A stretch of 52,448 nucleotides of DNA from Oscillospiraceae bacterium (GCA_015064785.1 SVRM01000012.1:1-52448); one strand, 5' to 3'; numbered from the stretch's first letter, positions 15,254-25,354 are shown. Notes: generated by a model not told the origin, from the sequence alone. Numbers and translations: made by a program.

Positions 15254-17167
15254 TCAATTCATGATTGCGGTCTTGCGCAGCATTGCAAAGAAATACTTTC
15301 GTTTGGCGGAGAAGCGGACGGTATCGCCGTCACAGAGCAGCTCCGCGTCGTCGGTGTACAGAATGCGCTCGACCGGAATGCGGACGGTATCGCCATCGCA
15401 CAGCTCGCGCAGACCGATGTAGTAATCGTGCTCGCCGCCGCGGATATAGAAGCCGGTCAGAGAGAAGCCGTCGGGTTCCTCACCCGCCGGAATGACCTCA
15501 ATAAAATCGTCACGGCGCAGCTTGTATTCGGCGATGATGCCGGCAAGGGCGGCGCGGTCCTCCTCGGACAGATGTTGCATTTCGCACCAGATGAGGGGAT
15601 TGGAGACCATGACCGATGCAAAGACGTAATCGGGGGTATAGCCGCCCGGTGCCAGCGGATCGGGTGTACCGTCCGCGGTCAGATACTTGTCGGCGTTGCG
15701 GCGCAGATTCAGTACCTCGTAAAGCAGCTTCTGTGCGGGAATATATTTGGCGGTCTGCCAGAGGTTGCGCAGGGTATTGTGCGGGTAGTAGTTGCCCCAG
15801 TCGGTGTAGCGGTTCTCGACAAACAGGGTGCCCAGGTCCTTTTCATAAAACCAGCCGGGACGCAGATCGTTTGTGATGTCCATCTGGAAGGCAAGGCGGC
15901 CTTCGCTTTCCATCATCAGACGGAAGCACATGCGCAGGAAGTTCTTTTCCCCTGTCTTGGAGGTGATGTTCATGCCGTCGAGCTTGAAGTGGCGGATGCC
16001 GTATGCACGCCAGAAGCTGAGAATCACCTCAGCATCCCGTTTCCAGTTTGCATAATCGCCCCGTGCATCGGGCGAGAACCACAGTCCCAGCGCGATGCCG
16101 TGTTCGTAAGCGGCCTGACACAGCGGACGGAAGCCGTTTGGGAACTTTTCTGGGTCGGGTGTCCAGAATTCGGGATCACTTTCGTAAAAGCCGCCGTTCC
16201 AGACGCCGTTTGTGACGCTGGCGGAGTTGGCGGAGCGTCCCTTCTGCCAGCCGTCATCGATCTGGACAATGTCAACACCCATCTCTGCCGCACAGCGGAT
16301 TTCCTCAAGCAGGAATGCCTCGCATACGGCCGAGTCACGGGAGCGGTCACCCCAGGTGTTGGACATGATGAACGGGAGAAATCCGCCGCAGTCCTCGGTG
16401 TAGACGGCGCGGCAGGTATGGGCACAGTCCTCCTGCGCACAAAGGGCGATTGTGACGGGATAGCCTGCACAGAAGCCATCGGCGGGAAGATTTTCGTAGT
16501 CGATGCCGGAACCGGTGACGGAGAACAGATCTGCTGTGGCCTTCATATCACCGCCGATACGGTGCAGATGCGCGGCAGAGGTGGGCGATTCCTTCTGTAT
16601 CATACAGGATTCCCCGGCAACGGTGTCGGTGAAGAAGAACAGATTGCCTTCAAAGGATTCCTCGCTGCGGTACAGATACGATCGTTCTTCGCGGATGAGA
16701 GAATCGAAGTGGTCGGTGCGGTCGAAGAAGCGGACTTTGTCAAGACGGACATGGCGGCCGGTGTGGAAGACGCGGTCGGTGATGTCTTCCTCACGTGCAG
16801 TCGGCATGTATTGGAATCCGTTGGTATCTTCAATGTCGCACTGTACACCGGTTTCCTCGATGGGAAGCGCACGTGCAAACAGCTGGGAGCGGATGGCGGG
16901 CGTGTGTTCTGCGACGGTGAAAACCCAGCGGACGATATAATTTGACGTAAAGGTGACAATGCCGTCCTCATATGTCGTCTCCGCCATGCTCCAGTCAAAG
17001 CCGGGCAGGTGCAGAACCGGTGCTTCTGATGGCGAGTGCCAGGTGTAGCCGCCCTCCAGCCGCGTCAGCGCGGAGGAGACGGGCTTGCCGTTCCGGAATG
17101 TGATCTCGCGGCGGATCAGAGCGTTTTCAAAGACGAGGGTGTCCAATTCGTTTTCCAGATATTGCAT
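15254..17167 (-). CDS. GH36-like glycosidase (clan GH-D, alpha-galactosidase type)
   Basis: 637 residues. An N-terminal beta-sandwich of about 260 residues is followed by a TIM barrel with DIVQIDDGWQKG, LGLWFSPDARG and the nucleophile strand IRHFKLDGMN, then a C-terminal beta domain. These match clan GH-D (GH36/GH27/GH31-related), but the nucleophile motif is KLDG rather than the KWDMN of classical alpha-galactosidases, so the substrate may differ (alpha-galactoside, alpha-N-acetylgalactosaminide or another alpha-sugar). No signal peptide. The start has GAGG 8 bases upstream and is 9 bases after the transporter stop, which suggests the transporter and enzyme work together. Confidence 0.82.
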   Translation of the reverse strand: MQYLENELDTLVFENALIRREITFRNGKPVSSALTRLEGGYTWHSPSEAPVLHLPGFDWSMAETTYEDGIVTFTSNYIVRWVFTVAEHTPAIRSQLFARALPIEETGVQCDIEDTNGFQYMPTAREEDITDRVFHTGRHVRLDKVRFFDRTDHFDSLIREERSYLYRSEESFEGNLFFFTDTVAGESCMIQKESPTSAAHLHRIGGDMKATADLFSVTGSGIDYENLPADGFCAGYPVTIALCAQEDCAHTCRAVYTEDCGGFLPFIMSNTWGDRSRDSAVCEAFLLEEIRCAAEMGVDIVQIDDGWQKGRSANSASVTNGVWNGGFYESDPEFWTPDPEKFPNGFRPLCQAAYEHGIALGLWFSPDARGDYANWKRDAEVILSFWRAYGIRHFKLDGMNITSKTGEKNFLRMCFRLMMESEGRLAFQMDITNDLRPGWFYEKDLGTLFVENRYTDWGNYYPHNTLRNLWQTAKYIPAQKLLYEVLNLRRNADKYLTADGTPDPLAPGGYTPDYVFASVMVSNPLIWCEMQHLSEEDRAALAGIIAEYKLRRDDFIEVIPAGEEPDGFSLTGFYIRGGEHDYYIGLRELCDGDTVRIPVERILYTDDAELLCDGDTVRFSAKRKYFFAMLRKTAIMN

Positions 17168-17176
17168 AACAGTACC

Positions 17177-18133
17177 TCAAATCACAAAAAATACAATGCC
17201 GAGTGCGGCGAGGATCAGACCGATCCAGTCACGCCGCTCGATTTTTTCATGGTAAATCAGCCAGCCGAACACTGCACCGAGTACGATAACGACGGCGCTG
17301 ATGACCGGGAACTGGATGGATGCGTCCATTGTCTGTGCGCAGTTGAGGGAGAAGATGTTGCCAAGACCGTTGCATACAGCATACAGCGCACAGGAGCCGA
17401 GCAGAATGAAAAACAGCTTTGCTGTCATGGCACCGCCGTCCCGGGCAATGCCGCAGAACGCGGATACAATGCCGTGCCGGTCGCCCTGCTTCTTTTTCCA
17501 CAGGCCGATGATGAGCAGAATCAGTGCGGCTGCGGCGGCGATCTCGATCTCACACAGCAGCAGAAAATCGTCGGAGGAGACTGCATCTGCGGCTTTCTGG
17601 CTCTGTGTGGTTGCGATGGAGACAATACCGTTGGTCATGAACAGAATGAAGCAGTAGAAGTGGAACAGCAAACCGCCGGATTTCTTCGGTGCGGCTGCGT
17701 TTTTGTCGTTTTTCATGTCGAGCAGCAGCGAGGATGCCATGGACAGCATCAAAATCACAACGCCGATGCCTTTGGTTACGGTCAGAGCCTCTCCATACGC
17801 GATGATGCCCCACAAAAACGGCAGAACGAGCCCGCCCAGCAGCATGTAAGTCGTAACGACAGCGATCTTGCCGCGGTGCAGGGCGAGAATGGTCACGCCG
17901 GAGCAGAGCAGAGAGGATACGGTATACAGCAGAGAGCAGGTGATGGCGGATGCAGAAACTGCAAAGGTAAAGCCGCCGGCAGGGAGCAGGTAAACGAGCA
18001 TACACAGCGCGGTTGCAAGAGAACTCCACATGCCTGCGTTATAGGAGCCGTCGGAGCGGGACTCAAACAGCTTGTTGAAGATGAACTGAACGGAGAAGCA
18101 GATGCTGGCGGCAAACAGATAAATATATTCCAT
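17177..18133 (-). CDS. EamA/DMT family transporter, ten membrane helices
   Basis: 318 residues with about ten hydrophobic helices in two five-helix halves, typical of the drug/metabolite transporter superfamily. A polar linker (KNDKNAAAPKKSGG) joins the halves near residue 145. The end of the last helix (ERRDWIGLILAALGIVFFVI) matches the family pattern. Start with AGGA 7 bases upstream. It lies directly before the GH36-like gene, so it could import or export a sugar-related metabolite, but substrates of this superfamily cannot be read from sequence. The promoter was not found in the 19 bases to the carboxypeptidase gene, so read-through from that gene is possible. Confidence 0.85.
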   Translation of the reverse strand: MEYIYLFAASICFSVQFIFNKLFESRSDGSYNAGMWSSLATALCMLVYLLPAGGFTFAVSASAITCSLLYTVSSLLCSGVTILALHRGKIAVVTTYMLLGGLVLPFLWGIIAYGEALTVTKGIGVVILMLSMASSLLLDMKNDKNAAAPKKSGGLLFHFYCFILFMTNGIVSIATTQSQKAADAVSSDDFLLLCEIEIAAAAALILLIIGLWKKKQGDRHGIVSAFCGIARDGGAMTAKLFFILLGSCALYAVCNGLGNIFSLNCAQTMDASIQFPVISAVVIVLGAVFGWLIYHEKIERRDWIGLILAALGIVFFVI

Positions 18134-18152
18134 GATGATTCCTTTTTGTCAT

Positions 18153-19505
18153 TTATTCGGTCGGAGCGATGGAGGGCGGCGGTGTTGTCGGCAAAAGAGA
18201 GGCGGTATAGAACTGATAGAGATAAATGGAGTCGTAAACCGGACGCCATTTGGTGTCGCCGCCGGCTGTGACGCAGACGAAGCCTTCTCCTGTGGTACGG
18301 CTTTCGGCGTAGGTTGCCAGACACTGCCCGCCCTGAACGGTATAGCCGGTTTTGCCGCCAAGCACAGTGCAGGTTCCGGATTCGGAGCCTTCCATGCGGG
18401 AAAACACGGTTGAGGTCAAAACAAGTCCTTCCGGATGTTGGGGTGTCGGCGTGGTTGTATGCTGATAGGTGCCGAGAATTTCGGCAAGCTCTTCATTCTG
18501 CATCATGAATGCAATCAGGATGCCGATATCGTATAGCGTGCTGACATGGTCGGGATGATGTGCGCCGGTGCAGTTTCGGAACTCCGTCATGTACATGCCG
18601 AGAAGCTCGGCGCGGTCGTTCATCTTCTGTACAAACGCCTCCTCTGAGCCGCAGGCTGCAATGGCGAGCGCATAGGATGCTTCTGCGCCGGAGGGCAGGG
18701 CCGAGCCGTAGAGCAGATCGCGGATGACGACCTCCTCGCCGCCGGCAAAGCCTGCCAGCGACAGCCCGTCGATGTACAGCGGATCAATGATGTCCTGCGT
18801 CATGCGGAAAGTGGCATCAAGATCGGGAATCATTTCATAGGCGACCAGTACGGTCATCAGCTTGGTCATCGATGCGGGATAAATGACGTCCTCCGCGTTT
18901 TTGCCGGCGATGACCGCGCCTGTTTGGGCGTTCATCAGAATTGCGTGCGGACAGGAAATCGTATCGGTCAGCACTGCGGTATCGTTGCGGAAGATGGGCT
19001 TGATCGCCGATGCATCGATGCGGTTGGGTGCCTTGTATTCGGGGAGCGGCGGTTCGGTTTCGGCTGGGATCGGTGCGGCGGTGGTGTCGGCGGCGTTGTC
19101 AGAAACCGCGGGAATGCCGCTGTCCGACAGCGTGTCATCACGACCTGCGAGGGCCTGTCGAATTGCAGACACTGCGGCAGTCACAAGTCCTGCAAGCAGA
19201 AGCAGACAGAGGATGCAGACAATGGCAAGCAGCAGCATCCGTTTTCTGCGCTGTTTTCGGCGCAGCATCTGGCGGCGGCGCTGCTCGGTGGGCGGATAGG
19301 GAACCCGCTGTGTGCCGGGGCGCGGGGCAACGGTATAGGGTGAGGCGGAACGGTAGGCGTTCTGCTGTGGCTGTTTGGGCTGACGGGAGGATTGCGGCGG
19401 TGCGGAGGGCTGACGTGTGGGCGGGGACTGAACCGTTCTCTGCGGTGCGGTGCGCCGATTGGCAGTTGGTTGTCCGGTCTGCCGCCGTCGTGGATCCTGC
19501 TGCAT
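18153..19505 (-). CDS. D-alanyl-D-alanine carboxypeptidase (DacF/PBP5-like) with cytoplasmic tail
   Basis: 450 residues. About 85 N-terminal residues are rich in Pro, Gln and Arg and lie in the cytoplasm, then a membrane helix (LLLAIVCILCLLLLAGLV) and an external penicillin-binding domain. Catalytic motifs: SxxK as PASMTKLM, KTG as GGKTGYT, and PSGAEAS where the SxN motif is expected, so Asn is replaced by Ala. It should trim the terminal D-Ala of peptidoglycan pentapeptides. Start ATG at 19505 has AAGGAGG 8 bases upstream. It has a consensus promoter and follows the terminator of the macroglobulin-like gene. The last ~150 residues are shorter than the usual beta-rich PBP5 tail. Confidence 0.88.
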   Translation of the reverse strand: MQQDPRRRQTGQPTANRRTAPQRTVQSPPTRQPSAPPQSSRQPKQPQQNAYRSASPYTVAPRPGTQRVPYPPTEQRRRQMLRRKQRRKRMLLLAIVCILCLLLLAGLVTAAVSAIRQALAGRDDTLSDSGIPAVSDNAADTTAAPIPAETEPPLPEYKAPNRIDASAIKPIFRNDTAVLTDTISCPHAILMNAQTGAVIAGKNAEDVIYPASMTKLMTVLVAYEMIPDLDATFRMTQDIIDPLYIDGLSLAGFAGGEEVVIRDLLYGSALPSGAEASYALAIAACGSEEAFVQKMNDRAELLGMYMTEFRNCTGAHHPDHVSTLYDIGILIAFMMQNEELAEILGTYQHTTTPTPQHPEGLVLTSTVFSRMEGSESGTCTVLGGKTGYTVQGGQCLATYAESRTTGEGFVCVTAGGDTKWRPVYDSIYLYQFYTASLLPTTPPPSIAPTE

Positions 19506-19544
19506 GACATTGTCCTCCTTGCTTTTTTCAAAAAATATATTATT

Positions 19545-19573
19545 ATCATACCACACATTGCGTGGAATGTCAA
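19545..19573 (-). promoter_or_regulatory. Sigma-A promoter of the carboxypeptidase gene
   Basis: On the minus strand: -35 TTGACA, 17-base spacer, -10 TATGAT; start codon about 40 bases downstream. Confidence 0.85.
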
Positions 19574-19593
19574 TGAATTTCAGCGGAAAAACA

Positions 19594-19629
19594 TCCCGCC
19601 GCACACGGGGATTCCGTGATGCGGCGGGA
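19594..19629 (-). terminator. Terminator of the macroglobulin-like gene
   Basis: TCCCGCCGCA/TGCGGCGGGA outer stem with an inner CACGG/CCGTG stem, followed on the minus strand by TGTTTTTCC. It lies 20 bases after the stop codon. Confidence 0.85.
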
Positions 19630-19650
19630 CCATGAGAATGGGGAGGTGTG

Positions 19651-22600
19651 TTACTTGATTATCCATCCGCCGTCTTTGATTTCGACGGTCAGGGATTCGG
19701 TTTGTGCATAGGTGTTGCGGCTATAGTCGAGCGCGAGTGCGGGTTCTGCTGTGAAGGTTCCTTTGACTGCCGCACGGATGAAGTAGGAAATGGAACCTGA
19801 GAAGGCGTACTGCTCGGTTCCGGCGAGCTTATCCTTGTCATACAGCGTCGGGTTCCAGAACGAGAGACTGCCCTTCATCTGCTGTCCGCCGTTGTTGGAC
19901 AGATACGCGGAGCTCATGTTCGACCACGTTGAGCCCCGATCTCCGATGAAGTACCGCGCACCGGAGGGGATGGTATCACACAGCGCAAAGTGCAGATAAT
20001 CGGCATTGGTCGTACCGCTGTAGGTGATCGTCACGCGGTAAATGCCGTTATCCGTATCGTACGGTGTGATGGACTTGCTCAATGTGAGGATGTCGTCTTT
20101 CTCTTCCATCATCGCTTCTGCCGGGGACGCTCCGTAGGATGCACGGATGAGAATGCCCTCGTCGGCATGGGTAATGTTCAGTGCTTCATACGCGGACCTT
20201 GTCAGCGTCAGTGTGTGGGACTGACCACGGCGGAGGGTGATCTCCTCGGTATCGCCGGTCAGCGTTTGGTAGGTCAGACGGGTTTCCTCAGCCGCCGTCG
20301 GGCGGTAATGCGTGACGAATGCCGCCAGCTCCAGCACGTGCAGATCGACGGAGGAAGTGTGGTTCTGCAAATAGCGTACCATCGCACATGCGGTATCGGG
20401 ATCGATGACCGATGCCGGCAGCAATGCCAGCGCGGTCAGATGAATGGTTTCCTCGGTGTCCTCGCCGACGATGCAGAAACTCTCTCCCTGTTCCGCCTGT
20501 CCGTGTGCATCTTGCAGAGGTTCCCAGATGCCGCGTGCGGCGCTGTTGTCTCCGGCTGCCGCAAAGGCTGCGGCGAGATACAGAAGCTCCTGTTCGGTCA
20601 TGTCGGCGGCATATGCTGCTGTGCTGTAAAGCAGGTCAAGCACCGGTCGGTCAAGCGATGCCAGCGCCAGAAGTGCGGCGGCGGTACGCTCACCGGAGAG
20701 GGCTTTCTGTGTCAGGAGTGTTTCGTATTCCGGGATCAGACGGGATTTGTGTTCCGGACTCAACAGCTCCGGTGCGCAGTACAGAACCTCTGCGGTCAGG
20801 ATGGGATCGCCCTCGCCGTACTGTGTCAGCGGCAGGAAGCTCCAGTAGTTGTTTGCAATGTCGCGGCGGATATCATCGGCAATGCTGTCCGGTGAATACC
20901 ACATCCGCTGATCGCCGAATGCGGCATCTTCTGCCTTCAGCGCGGCAAATGCGGCGGCCTTGGCGTCAACGCGGGAGGTGCCGCACCATGTCAGACGGCT
21001 GACGGTGTCATAATACAGCCGGTCGGTGCCGTCGTAGAAGGTCAGCGTCATCGGGAATGCCGCCGGGGTGAGGGAGGAGAGTGCGTCCGGGGTGACGGTC
21101 TTCTGCGTCTGCGCAATCTGTGCCGTGTCGACAACGCGGAAGGTTGCGCGTACCGCGTCGCTGTGATCTCCGCAGATGCCTGTGACGGTCACGGAATACG
21201 TACCTGACGCAAGCGCATCAAAGGAGAACCACGCGGTTTCGTTTGCCGCAGACGTGAGGGCGGCGGAGGCAAGCGCGTTTTCCAGCTCGTCGTACAGCAC
21301 GGCCGTGTAGGAGACGGGGGCTGTCGGGTCGGCGGCGCGCAGGGTTCCCGCTGTCCGTGCGGAGAGGGAGATCTCATCGCGCGACAGGAACAGATCGGGG
21401 GCGGTGATGTTCAAAAAGAACGGAAGTGTACAGACGGTATTGCTCGCTGCCGTACCGCAGCGGACACCGGAGGTGAAGTTCTCGCCGCCCGCCTCGCCGG
21501 TACCGGAGAAGCCGATGGCGGTCAGACGCCATGTCGTGATGTTGTCGGGAACGGTGACGGATGCCGTGCCGATGCCGTTTTCATCGAGGGTGACGGATAC
21601 AAATGCGGCGTTGTTGCGGAATTCCTCGCGGACATAGGCGGCAGTACCGTCGGCATGTGCACCGCCCGTTGCGGGAGCGGTCACCTCATTTTTGAGTGCG
21701 CTGTCGGCGGATGCACTTTCTTCCGCCGGGGCGTCTTCCATTTCCAGCATGTCATCGTACAGATACTTCTGTGCAAGCGAGCCGCGCAGAAGCGAGAGCA
21801 GGGAAATGCTGCTGCCCCGGCTGACGGGCGGGAGCAGATACTTTGTGCTGCCCCACCAGCGGTTCGGTCCTGTGAACCGGAAATAATCGTCCGTGGTCGG
21901 AGAATGCTCGCCGAGGGCAAAGCATGCCTCGTCCACCACGCTGACAAGCACAGTGCCGCCGGCAAGTGCGGGGGAGGTGACGGTGATGACCGCCTGCTCG
22001 CCCGGCTTGTACGTATCGCGGTCGGCGGTGACAGTCATTTCCGCCGTACTTCCGCGCACCTCGTCATATATCGCGGTGTGGGACAGGTGCGAGAGGTACC
22101 CCTCGCCGTCAAAGACGGTCACGTAAACCGCACATCCGACGGTGCAGGACTCATCAAAGGTGTAGCGGTAACTGTTCTGCGCACCGGCTGTGACGTCAGC
22201 GCGTCCATTGACTGCATTGTGGCGTGTGTACAGCACCTTTGTGCCTGTAAGGGCTGCCGCCTCGTCGCCGTATGTCAGCGACAGGATGATTTCCTCACCG
22301 GGAAGCGCGGAATCGAGGTTGGCACTCAGCGCATACTGCGGTGTATTGTCGCCGTAGGGGGCGTACTCATACGAGCCGCGGTTGGCACGGACATGTTCGG
22401 TGTAGGTGCGTCCGCTGACCGGGTCGGCCCACGAAACGACATAGTAGTAGCTGCATTCCTCGCCGGATGCATCGATGTGGTCAAGCAGCAGCTCGCCGCC
22501 TGTGACCTTTGCCTCATACGTTTTGAGGATATCAGTCTTCGGCTGATAGTTGTACTGCTCGACGGTTACTTTGTTAATCGGGTCATAATAGGTCGAGCCG

Positions 22601-24966
22601 GATTTGGTCTTGACATAATACCGCTTTTCCAGTGTGACCTGGACGGTCGTGTCCATTGGCTTGCCCTGAACCAGCGTCGGGTAGCCATCGGGATACCGGA
22701 AAATATCGTCGGTTGTCCGGATGCGTGAGGTGTCGAGATGATGCAGGGTCACGCGGCTCTGATCTTTGTTCAGCCGCGCTGCGGTCATCACGCCGGAGGA
22801 GTGGAAATACTCGGTATGGCGGTACTGATAGATGGAGGTCGTTTCATAGCCGGAGAGCTGTACGGAAACCTCACTGTATGCCGGTTCCGTGGTGTTGTAG
22901 CTGCCTTCCGGCATATCATAGGTGAAGGTCGCACGTCCGTCCTCGTCGGTGCGGACGACCTCCGATTTTCCGTCGGTGTGAACCGACAGCTCCATGCCGG
23001 GTGCGGGGGAGCCGTCGAAATAGGACAGCGTCATGGTGACTGTCGCACGGCGGTTGTCGAGCGTGTAGCAGGGGCGGTCGTAGTCAACGGTCAGTGTGTA
23101 CACCGGCTTTTCCTGCTGGGTGACGCGCAGGGAGCGGTAGAGATTGACGTATCCGTCATCATCTGTCAGTGTAAAGGAGATGGAACGTGACAGCCAGTCC
23201 TCTACCGTGAAGCTGCCTGCAAAGCTGCCGTCCGGTGAAACGGAGACACGGGTACCGGTATCACAGCCGGCAACGGAGAGGGACAATGTGTCAGGTAGGT
23301 TCTGTGTGGGATAGGTCCGTCCGAGAACACCGTGAAAGTACACGGTGTCGTTGGGGAAATACACCGCGCGGTCGGTATAGAGATGCATACGGTAGGTTTC
23401 CCCGGCAAGCTTTGATGCAAGGGAGGTGCCGAGAATGAGGCTGTGACCTTCGTGCGTGATGTGCAGAAGAGCGGTGTCGGAACCTTTCTCCGCGGCGATA
23501 TACGCAAGACCGTCGGCGTCGGTGACAGCTTCCGCCGATGCGGGTGCCGGTGCCTCACCGTCGGCGTTCCACAGGGTGTTTTCAAACAGGGAAGCCGCAA
23601 TTTTTGCGCCGTTGACCGCGGTACCGGTTTCGGTGGAGTGAACCCAGATGAGGGATTCTCCGCCGGCATCGGTGCCGATATGCTCGGTATAGGTGCGCAG
23701 CGGTGTGACCTGGACGATGGTCTGTACGGTGACGGTATCATACAGTGTGCTGCCGTAGGTGTTGGCGGTGCCGTGCAGCTCAACCAGATAAATACCTTCC
23801 TCGAGTACCGGCAGATAAATCCAGCCGTTTTCGCTGTTTCGCCAGCTGTCCCCGATGACCTTTTCCGGCGCACCCTCCCAGACTGCCTTCAGGCTGTCCG
23901 TCGGGAGCAGACTGTCCGGGTCATAAATGTGTGCGCCGCGCTCGGACATTGCATCGAGCAGCGCCTCCCGCAGGGCATCGGCGGAGGAATAGGCATAGAC
24001 GGATGCGGTGATATCAAAGGACGAGATGGAGGTATTGCGTCCGCCGGAGCAGAACAGATTGTAACTGAGCATGGCGGCATTTCCGGGCGAGGTCAGCACC
24101 TGACGGTCTGTGCTGAAGCTGACGGTAGACTGCATTTCGACGGAGGTGCGGCGTTCGGTGAAGAAGCCGAACACACGTCCCTCGGAGAGGGTTGTGCCGT
24201 TGTCGGATGGCATTCCTGCCTTGACTGTGACGGTATACTGCGTTTCCATGTCAAGCGGCACATCCGGGATGATGACGGCGGTTCTGCCGTTCGGGTAAAT
24301 CTCAAATCTGCCGTCGATGGCAGGCGAGACGGAGATGTAGGCTGCAAGATCGGTATTCCGCACGGTATCGGTGAAGGTGATTTCAATGCCGGTGTCGGTT
24401 GGGACATCCATGCGCTCATGCCCCGGATAAACCGTCTCCACAGCGAAGGTGCGGTGGGTCTGGAATGCGGCGAGATAGCCCTGTTCTCCGTCCATGGATA
24501 ACCGGTAGAGGGTATCGGCTGTCCAGCTTCCGGACAGCGGTTCGATCAGATAGCCGTCACCGGTGGCTGTCACGGTAATCGGGGTCTGCGGGGTGACGGT
24601 CAGGGATTGCAGGGATTCCTGTGAAAGGGACTTGGCCGCGGTCAGACAGACCGGTGAGTCGGTCGGCAGGGCGTAAATGGACCCGGCGTTTGGCACATCT
24701 CCGGATCTCTGTGGGACCGACAGGACATAGCCGTCCGCCGCAGGTGTGAAGGACGGGATGACGGCAGGATCTGCATCGACTGCCGGATCGGTGACGGGCG
24801 CTGTCACCGTCGGATTGCGCAGAACGCCATCCGGGACTGCGGGTGTATCCGCACCCGGATGCGGCAGAAACGCGGCGATCAGGGAAATGATCAGAACGGC
24901 CGCGGCGGCGCAGGTGATCAGAATCGGTTTTTGCGTGAGGATGTTTTTGAGTTTCCTTTGTTTCAT
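19651..24966 (-). CDS. Giant membrane-anchored alpha-2-macroglobulin-like protein without thioester
   Basis: 1771 residues. A basic N-terminus and one membrane helix (residues ~12-32) anchor it, the rest lies outside. An Ig-like Big_5/SbsA-type domain is seen near residues 150-260. Macroglobulin domains follow: MG2-like (LYTDRAVYFPNDTVYFHG), MG3-5 region, later ADRDTYKPGEQAVITV and the A2M core (VTVPDNITTWRLTAIGFSG). The C-terminal third is helical, then beta again. No CxEQ thioester motif is present, so it cannot covalently trap proteases the classical way. Start: ATG at 24966 (7 bases after AAAGGAG), with an adjacent ATG at 24969. Own promoter and strong terminator, so it is a single-gene unit next to wall enzymes. 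Confidence 0.85.
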   Translation of the reverse strand: MKQRKLKNILTQKPILITCAAAAVLIISLIAAFLPHPGADTPAVPDGVLRNPTVTAPVTDPAVDADPAVIPSFTPAADGYVLSVPQRSGDVPNAGSIYALPTDSPVCLTAAKSLSQESLQSLTVTPQTPITVTATGDGYLIEPLSGSWTADTLYRLSMDGEQGYLAAFQTHRTFAVETVYPGHERMDVPTDTGIEITFTDTVRNTDLAAYISVSPAIDGRFEIYPNGRTAVIIPDVPLDMETQYTVTVKAGMPSDNGTTLSEGRVFGFFTERRTSVEMQSTVSFSTDRQVLTSPGNAAMLSYNLFCSGGRNTSISSFDITASVYAYSSADALREALLDAMSERGAHIYDPDSLLPTDSLKAVWEGAPEKVIGDSWRNSENGWIYLPVLEEGIYLVELHGTANTYGSTLYDTVTVQTIVQVTPLRTYTEHIGTDAGGESLIWVHSTETGTAVNGAKIAASLFENTLWNADGEAPAPASAEAVTDADGLAYIAAEKGSDTALLHITHEGHSLILGTSLASKLAGETYRMHLYTDRAVYFPNDTVYFHGVLGRTYPTQNLPDTLSLSVAGCDTGTRVSVSPDGSFAGSFTVEDWLSRSISFTLTDDDGYVNLYRSLRVTQQEKPVYTLTVDYDRPCYTLDNRRATVTMTLSYFDGSPAPGMELSVHTDGKSEVVRTDEDGRATFTYDMPEGSYNTTEPAYSEVSVQLSGYETTSIYQYRHTEYFHSSGVMTAARLNKDQSRVTLHHLDTSRIRTTDDIFRYPDGYPTLVQGKPMDTTVQVTLEKRYYVKTKSGSTYYDPINKVTVEQYNYQPKTDILKTYEAKVTGGELLLDHIDASGEECSYYYVVSWADPVSGRTYTEHVRANRGSYEYAPYGDNTPQYALSANLDSALPGEEIILSLTYGDEAAALTGTKVLYTRHNAVNGRADVTAGAQNSYRYTFDESCTVGCAVYVTVFDGEGYLSHLSHTAIYDEVRGSTAEMTVTADRDTYKPGEQAVITVTSPALAGGTVLVSVVDEACFALGEHSPTTDDYFRFTGPNRWWGSTKYLLPPVSRGSSISLLSLLRGSLAQKYLYDDMLEMEDAPAEESASADSALKNEVTAPATGGAHADGTAAYVREEFRNNAAFVSVTLDENGIGTASVTVPDNITTWRLTAIGFSGTGEAGGENFTSGVRCGTAASNTVCTLPFFLNITAPDLFLSRDEISLSARTAGTLRAADPTAPVSYTAVLYDELENALASAALTSAANETAWFSFDALASGTYSVTVTGICGDHSDAVRATFRVVDTAQIAQTQKTVTPDALSSLTPAAFPMTLTFYDGTDRLYYDTVSRLTWCGTSRVDAKAAAFAALKAEDAAFGDQRMWYSPDSIADDIRRDIANNYWSFLPLTQYGEGDPILTAEVLYCAPELLSPEHKSRLIPEYETLLTQKALSGERTAAALLALASLDRPVLDLLYSTAAYAADMTEQELLYLAAAFAAAGDNSAARGIWEPLQDAHGQAEQGESFCIVGEDTEETIHLTALALLPASVIDPDTACAMVRYLQNHTSSVDLHVLELAAFVTHYRPTAAEETRLTYQTLTGDTEEITLRRGQSHTLTLTRSAYEALNITHADEGILIRASYGASPAEAMMEEKDDILTLSKSITPYDTDNGIYRVTITYSGTTNADYLHFALCDTIPSGARYFIGDRGSTWSNMSSAYLSNNGGQQMKGSLSFWNPTLYDKDKLAGTEQYAFSGSISYFIRAAVKGTFTAEPALALDYSRNTYAQTESLTVEIKDGGWIIK

Positions 24967-25157
24967 CATGCTGCTCCTTTCGGGTTTGTGGAGTATGAGA
25001 AGAACGTCTTTTGGGTGAATTTTCTGCATATGTATGGAAGGATGGTGCGATGAGAGAGGGAGCGGAAAAGACCCTTCTGTCTATATAGACGCAAAAATTC
25101 ATCAAATGTTCCGCAGATTCAGAAAAAAGTTGGAAAATTTTTTTGTTTTCCGCTTTT

Positions 25158-25186
25158 ATGATATCACAGACGACGCGGATTGTAAA
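25158..25186 (-). promoter_or_regulatory. Likely promoter of the macroglobulin-like gene
   Basis: On the minus strand: -35 TTTACA, 17-base spacer, -10 TATCAT. It would leave a leader of about 190 bases. The 385-base gap 24970-25354 holds this and the divergent promoter; I see no gene in it. Confidence 0.6.
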
Positions 25187-25289
25187 GAGGTTTTTGCGGC
25201 TTTGCATGACAGAATTGCGGCAGACGGCGGTCTTTGTCTGACCGTCATGGAGATTTGTGCGAAAATATGCGGAAAAACGCGAAAACACC

Positions 25290-25318
25290 TTGCATTTCCT
25301 GTACGGAAATGTTATAAT
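25290..25318 (+). promoter_or_regulatory. Sigma-A promoter of the GHL10-amidase operon
   Basis: TTGCAT, 17-base spacer, TATAAT, with the start codon 37 bases downstream of the -10 box. Confidence 0.85.
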
Positions 25319-25354
25319 ATAATATATGGTTATAAAAACAGGAGGTGCGGCGAA

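Noticed and set aside
19651..24966. Search for a thioester (CxEQ) motif in the macroglobulin-like protein.
   Set aside because: Not found; protein is reported as thioester-less rather than as a protease trap.
25034..25354. Upstream extension of the GHL10-amidase protein.
   Set aside because: It covers the divergent promoters and has no site; the membrane-anchor start at 25355 has AGGAGG.
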